From Lycorma delicatula (Eukaryota; Arthropoda; Insecta; Hemiptera; Fulgoridae): DNA of 64,000 bases. Position 1 is the first letter of the stretch, and the number at the start of each line of letters is the position of its first letter. Made by a program: the position numbers and the translations under genes. This document shows positions 60,875 to 64,000 of the stretch, in pieces. The stretch is taken from the NCBI RefSeq assembly GCF_047948215.1, contig NC_134456.1, positions 62,825,529 through 62,889,528 of the forward strand, written 5' to 3'. Below the pieces are notes generated by a model. It was not told the origin of the DNA and searched no databases. It was given only the letters and a program-made list of their open reading frames with translations.

Positions 60875-61237
60875 CCTATAGTAGGCATGGCCAACATACA
60901 GCCCGCAGGCCGGATCCGGCCCGCGTAACGAATTTATGCGGTTCGCAAAAATTATTTCAGTATTAGTTTTTTTTTTTATAAGCAATTGAATAACGGAAAA
61001 TACGGAAATTTAAAGAACTTGCCAAGAAATATTTAGTAATCTTCATCTCAACTTATATTTGTGAACAAACTGTTTCTTTAATGAATGTAATTAAAAGTAC
61101 AACAAATTCCATAATGACATTTTGTTTACTTAAATGAATCGTTTTTGTATTTAACATTTTTTTAATTTTAATATTTCGGCCCGAAAAAAGTTTTTTTCCT
61201 ATTCGGCCAAAAAAAAATTGGCCACTCTTGCCTATAG
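60875..61237 (+). mobile_element. hAT-type MITE, family B, copy 2
   Basis: The element is 60882-61230. Ends TAGGCATGGCCAAC and (complemented) CAAGAGTGGCCAA match the terminal repeats of the 37379 copy, and the body matches in reverse orientation. CCTATAG flanks both ends (60875-60881 and 61231-61237). The left subterminal part is GC-rich and contains the palindrome CCGGATCCGG. The minus-strand frame at 60800-60985 is a shadow. Confidence 0.88.
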
Positions 61238-61399
61238 CCTAATGAATGACTCGTACGTTTATTAAATAGATTTATTTATTGAGTTTTACGTGGCAATCCT
61301 TAAATAACTTTTCGACAGTTAAACAGAAACGTTAGATTCTGCGAGTTCTTCTATCTCGGAACTATTAACTTTTCGGTATGAAATTCATCACATCTTAAC

Positions 61400-61775
61400 C
61401 ACCCAGGAGGGATGTAACTCAAATGGAAAGGGTTGGGTTGTTAAATTTTTTTAAAGGGCTTTAAAAATCGAAAAAACTTCAGGCTATGACAATCCTAACC
61501 AAAATGATAGCCATTTAATATTTTTCACAGCTGGTTTTAAAAGCGGTCTACCTGTTAAATATCTGCTCTATAGTGAAACTAAAAAAAAGATTTGGCTAAT
61601 GCTGCTACTTCATTACGATCTATTTTTTTACATGAGACTTGGGGTGTACTGTAGGCCACTTTTGAAATCATATTTGCAAAATATTAAATGACCGTCATTT
61701 TGATTAGGGTTATTACATAAAAATTGTTTTTCAATGCCTTTTAAAATGCTGAATTGTAACTCTCCCCTTAATAAA
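61400..61775. repeat. Foldback element with about 60-base inverted arms
   Basis: 61490-61551 and 61651-61713 are reverse complements at about 48 of 61 positions by hand count, sharing CATTTAATATTTT and CAAAATGA. Weaker complementarity extends outward to about 61455 and 61745. The loop is about 100 bases. No coding frame is present. Confidence 0.65.
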
Positions 61776-64000
61776 ATTTTTTATTTGCTTCTATCTATGG
61801 AACAGTTTTGGTGCTCCCAAAAAAGGGGGTCGTTTCGAAGTAGGAACATCTGCTAAATTTAATTTTTCTGACTGTTGAAAATTTTTTTATTTAACGTTTT
61901 CTGTACAATAATACAATACTTGGGTATTTTTTTTTTGCTCCTAATTAAGGAGGTACTCCGAACAACTGATTTTAAGATAGCGAAAATAAATCTCATATTA
62001 CTCTAAACAAGAGAGGCCGTATTTCGGTAGACCTTTATTTTTAAAGAAGGGGGTCCAAAAATATTAAGTTACACGGATATGTTTAGTGCACAAGTAAATA
62101 TTTTGATTAATATCAGATAATATTGTTTTATGTAGCGTAACATACTTTTTCTTTTCTTTCTTATGTAAGTATGGAATAGTGCTCTATAAACCGCAAAAAA
62201 TATGTCGCTCACTATGAATTTTATATGGCTCATCCGATATTGTATCTAAAATGTATCTGACTTTTTTGACGAAGATAAAATACCGCTAAAGATTTTTAAA
62301 TTAAATTTCCCTGTAATTTATACTGAAGACCCCCTACGTAGACTACATTAACGGTCATGATAAGAAATCACTAATGATGCTCCTTTTTTGATGAGAATGT
62401 CGCGTGTTATAATGTGCGTCTGGCTTTTAGAATGAAACATGTAGTACATGTGTATAATGTAATTCACGTTCCCGCATGTATGTGTGTGTACGCGCGTTTG
62501 CGCACATCCCTGAATTATATGTCATTCGGATTAATCAGTTCTTATCTGTACCTTAGTAAGGATTCACAAAAAAAATTCCATAGGTGGAGACATGTATAAA
62601 GCAGAGGTATGAGAGCGGCCTGAAAACTAACGTATTCTTTTTAACTCCTCGTTTCGCATTCGTATTTGGTGCCTCATTTTCGCTCGAACTATATTTTTCT
62701 TATATTTTTGGTAAACGTTACTGGAACAAAAATTCAAATGAAATTATACGCTTTCTTCTTTTTTTTTACTGATTTTATGCGCTTCAATTTTTGTTTTATT
62801 TCTGTATTTTTCTTGATAAACATAATTTATTTTCACTAAAAAAATGTTAGATAGTTTTAACCTTGAATATAACTAATAATTATGGGATATGATTTACGCT
62901 TCAATCTTCCCTAAACGACACTGAATTTAAGAAAGTAAGACCATTACTATGGGTTCTTTACTTGCAAAGGTAGTAACCGTTCAGTGAGGTACACGGATGG
63001 ATTCACTTTTATGTCTTTAAGTATACATTTTTAGGTTATTTTAAAGTTTCCAGAGATAACTTAGAACAGATTAAAGATGTGCGTCCGTTTTCGGTTTTTA
63101 TAGATTAGCATTTTGTTGTAATTATGTGATTATAAATTTGTTGAGTTTTCAGTTCTATAATTTATGAAATTTCACTAGTAATGTTTTGAATAGTTTTAGG
63201 AAAGTTTAGCCTTTGTGAACTATCTATTATGTGTACAAATTAAAACTACGTTGTGTGCTGGACAATTTATTATTTTATCAGAGTTCGACCTATGTGTAAT
63301 TGAAATTGATCAGTCGGTTCTCTTTTAACTCGTTCATAAATATACTTCACATTAATAATTGTACTATATTATAAACATATAACTTTTATTGTTACTATTA
63401 CACTTGCTGCAGGGTGTCGAATGGGCGTGGTATATATGATAATGAAGGGTTGTATTCGCGGTGTTGTGTGGTGGGTGTTTGGTATCAGTTGCAGTGGTGG
63501 GTGTTTACTATGGAGTGGAGCTGTATTGATCGTGCATTCGACTTCGTATCAAGGTCAATGTTATATTGTCATTTGTCAAACCGCAGAATATAAAATAATA
63601 CAAATCTCTGTTTCATTACTTTACAATACATGTTGTATTTACCTCACATTAATCGTGATAAATGGAGGCTTAAATGATTAGTACGTTGAAATTTCTTTAT
63701 AGCTTAACTCGACTAATTGTAATTAAAATATAATTTCGTAACGTAGTTCTTTATGCGAAATTTTTATTTATATCAACCTGCTAACTGAATTTTATTTCAT
63801 TAAATTTAAAATATTGGAACTGTAAAACAGTTATTTCAAACGAATTTTCTTTATTTTCCTTTATATTATAGCTTCTTCTTTTTATAGCACTGTTGCTGCT
63901 TCAGTAGCACAGCAATAACGGGAAAGTAAATTTATCGACCAAACTTCTGAGTATCGAGGTATTTGCAAATGTCAATGTTTCAAGAACCCCTTAGTTAAAA
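61776..64000. other. Unassigned AT-rich DNA to the window end
   Basis: No gene was recognised. Frames at 62414-62599, 62584-62772 and 63421-63681 (plus) have no motif and no splice context that I can defend. Confidence 0.5.

Noticed and set aside
63421..63681. 86-residue plus-strand frame near the window end
   Set aside because: Hydrophobic low-complexity content, no promoter or splice evidence.

Overview
The window is a gene-poor, strongly AT-rich stretch of animal DNA that reads as an insect genome. A hemipteran is my best guess, because the mix of mariner, Tc1/IS630-like, hAT and jockey-type relics with tRNA-derived SINEs resembles what I recall from hemipteran genomes; that is inference, not proof. 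I see no operon, rRNA, intact tRNA, CRISPR array or viral gene. Most long open frames are shadows in AT-rich sequence.

Only one piece looks like host protein-coding DNA: a 154-base internal exon at 27414-27567 on the + strand, with a clean acceptor (ATTACAG) and donor (GTAAAT) and a single open frame that carries a WH2-like actin-binding motif. The rest of the window is therefore plausibly intron of a large gene, filled by successive transposon insertions.

Layout. 1-4113: unassigned AT-rich DNA with one GC-richer probable repeat. 4114-4423: tRNA-derived SINE. 5601-5662: a 62-base near-perfect palindrome. 7200-8665: a mariner relic split by a second relic. 13770-14750: a SINE with a different tRNA-like head, then the first copy of an interspersed repeat here called family A. 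16297-16699: a GC-rich inverted-terminal-repeat element with a SINE inside it. 17690-18400: a foldback. 21148-21442: an hAT-type MITE. 26602-30664: family A, the host exon, a LINE reverse-transcriptase relic and a Tc1/IS630-like transposase relic. 33445-34790: a SINE tail, a degenerate coding repeat with a cysteine cluster, and family A again. 37371-41487: an hAT MITE, an hAT deletion derivative with BED-finger and dimerisation remnants, and a SINE. 47054-47700: a palindrome, an array of inverted copies, and a jockey-type LINE tail. 51771-55330: Tc1-like and jockey-type fragments. 58156-61775: family A, a direct-repeat pair, the second copy of the 37.4 kb MITE, and a foldback.

No coordinated multi-gene system is visible. 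The interest lies in the structure of the insertions: a LINE 5' junction flanked by several inverted copies of its own first bases, two SINE families with different heads and one shared tail, a datable SINE-in-MITE nesting, and a transposase relic with two catalytic residues substituted. All identities are read by eye from motifs and recalled families; nothing was searched.
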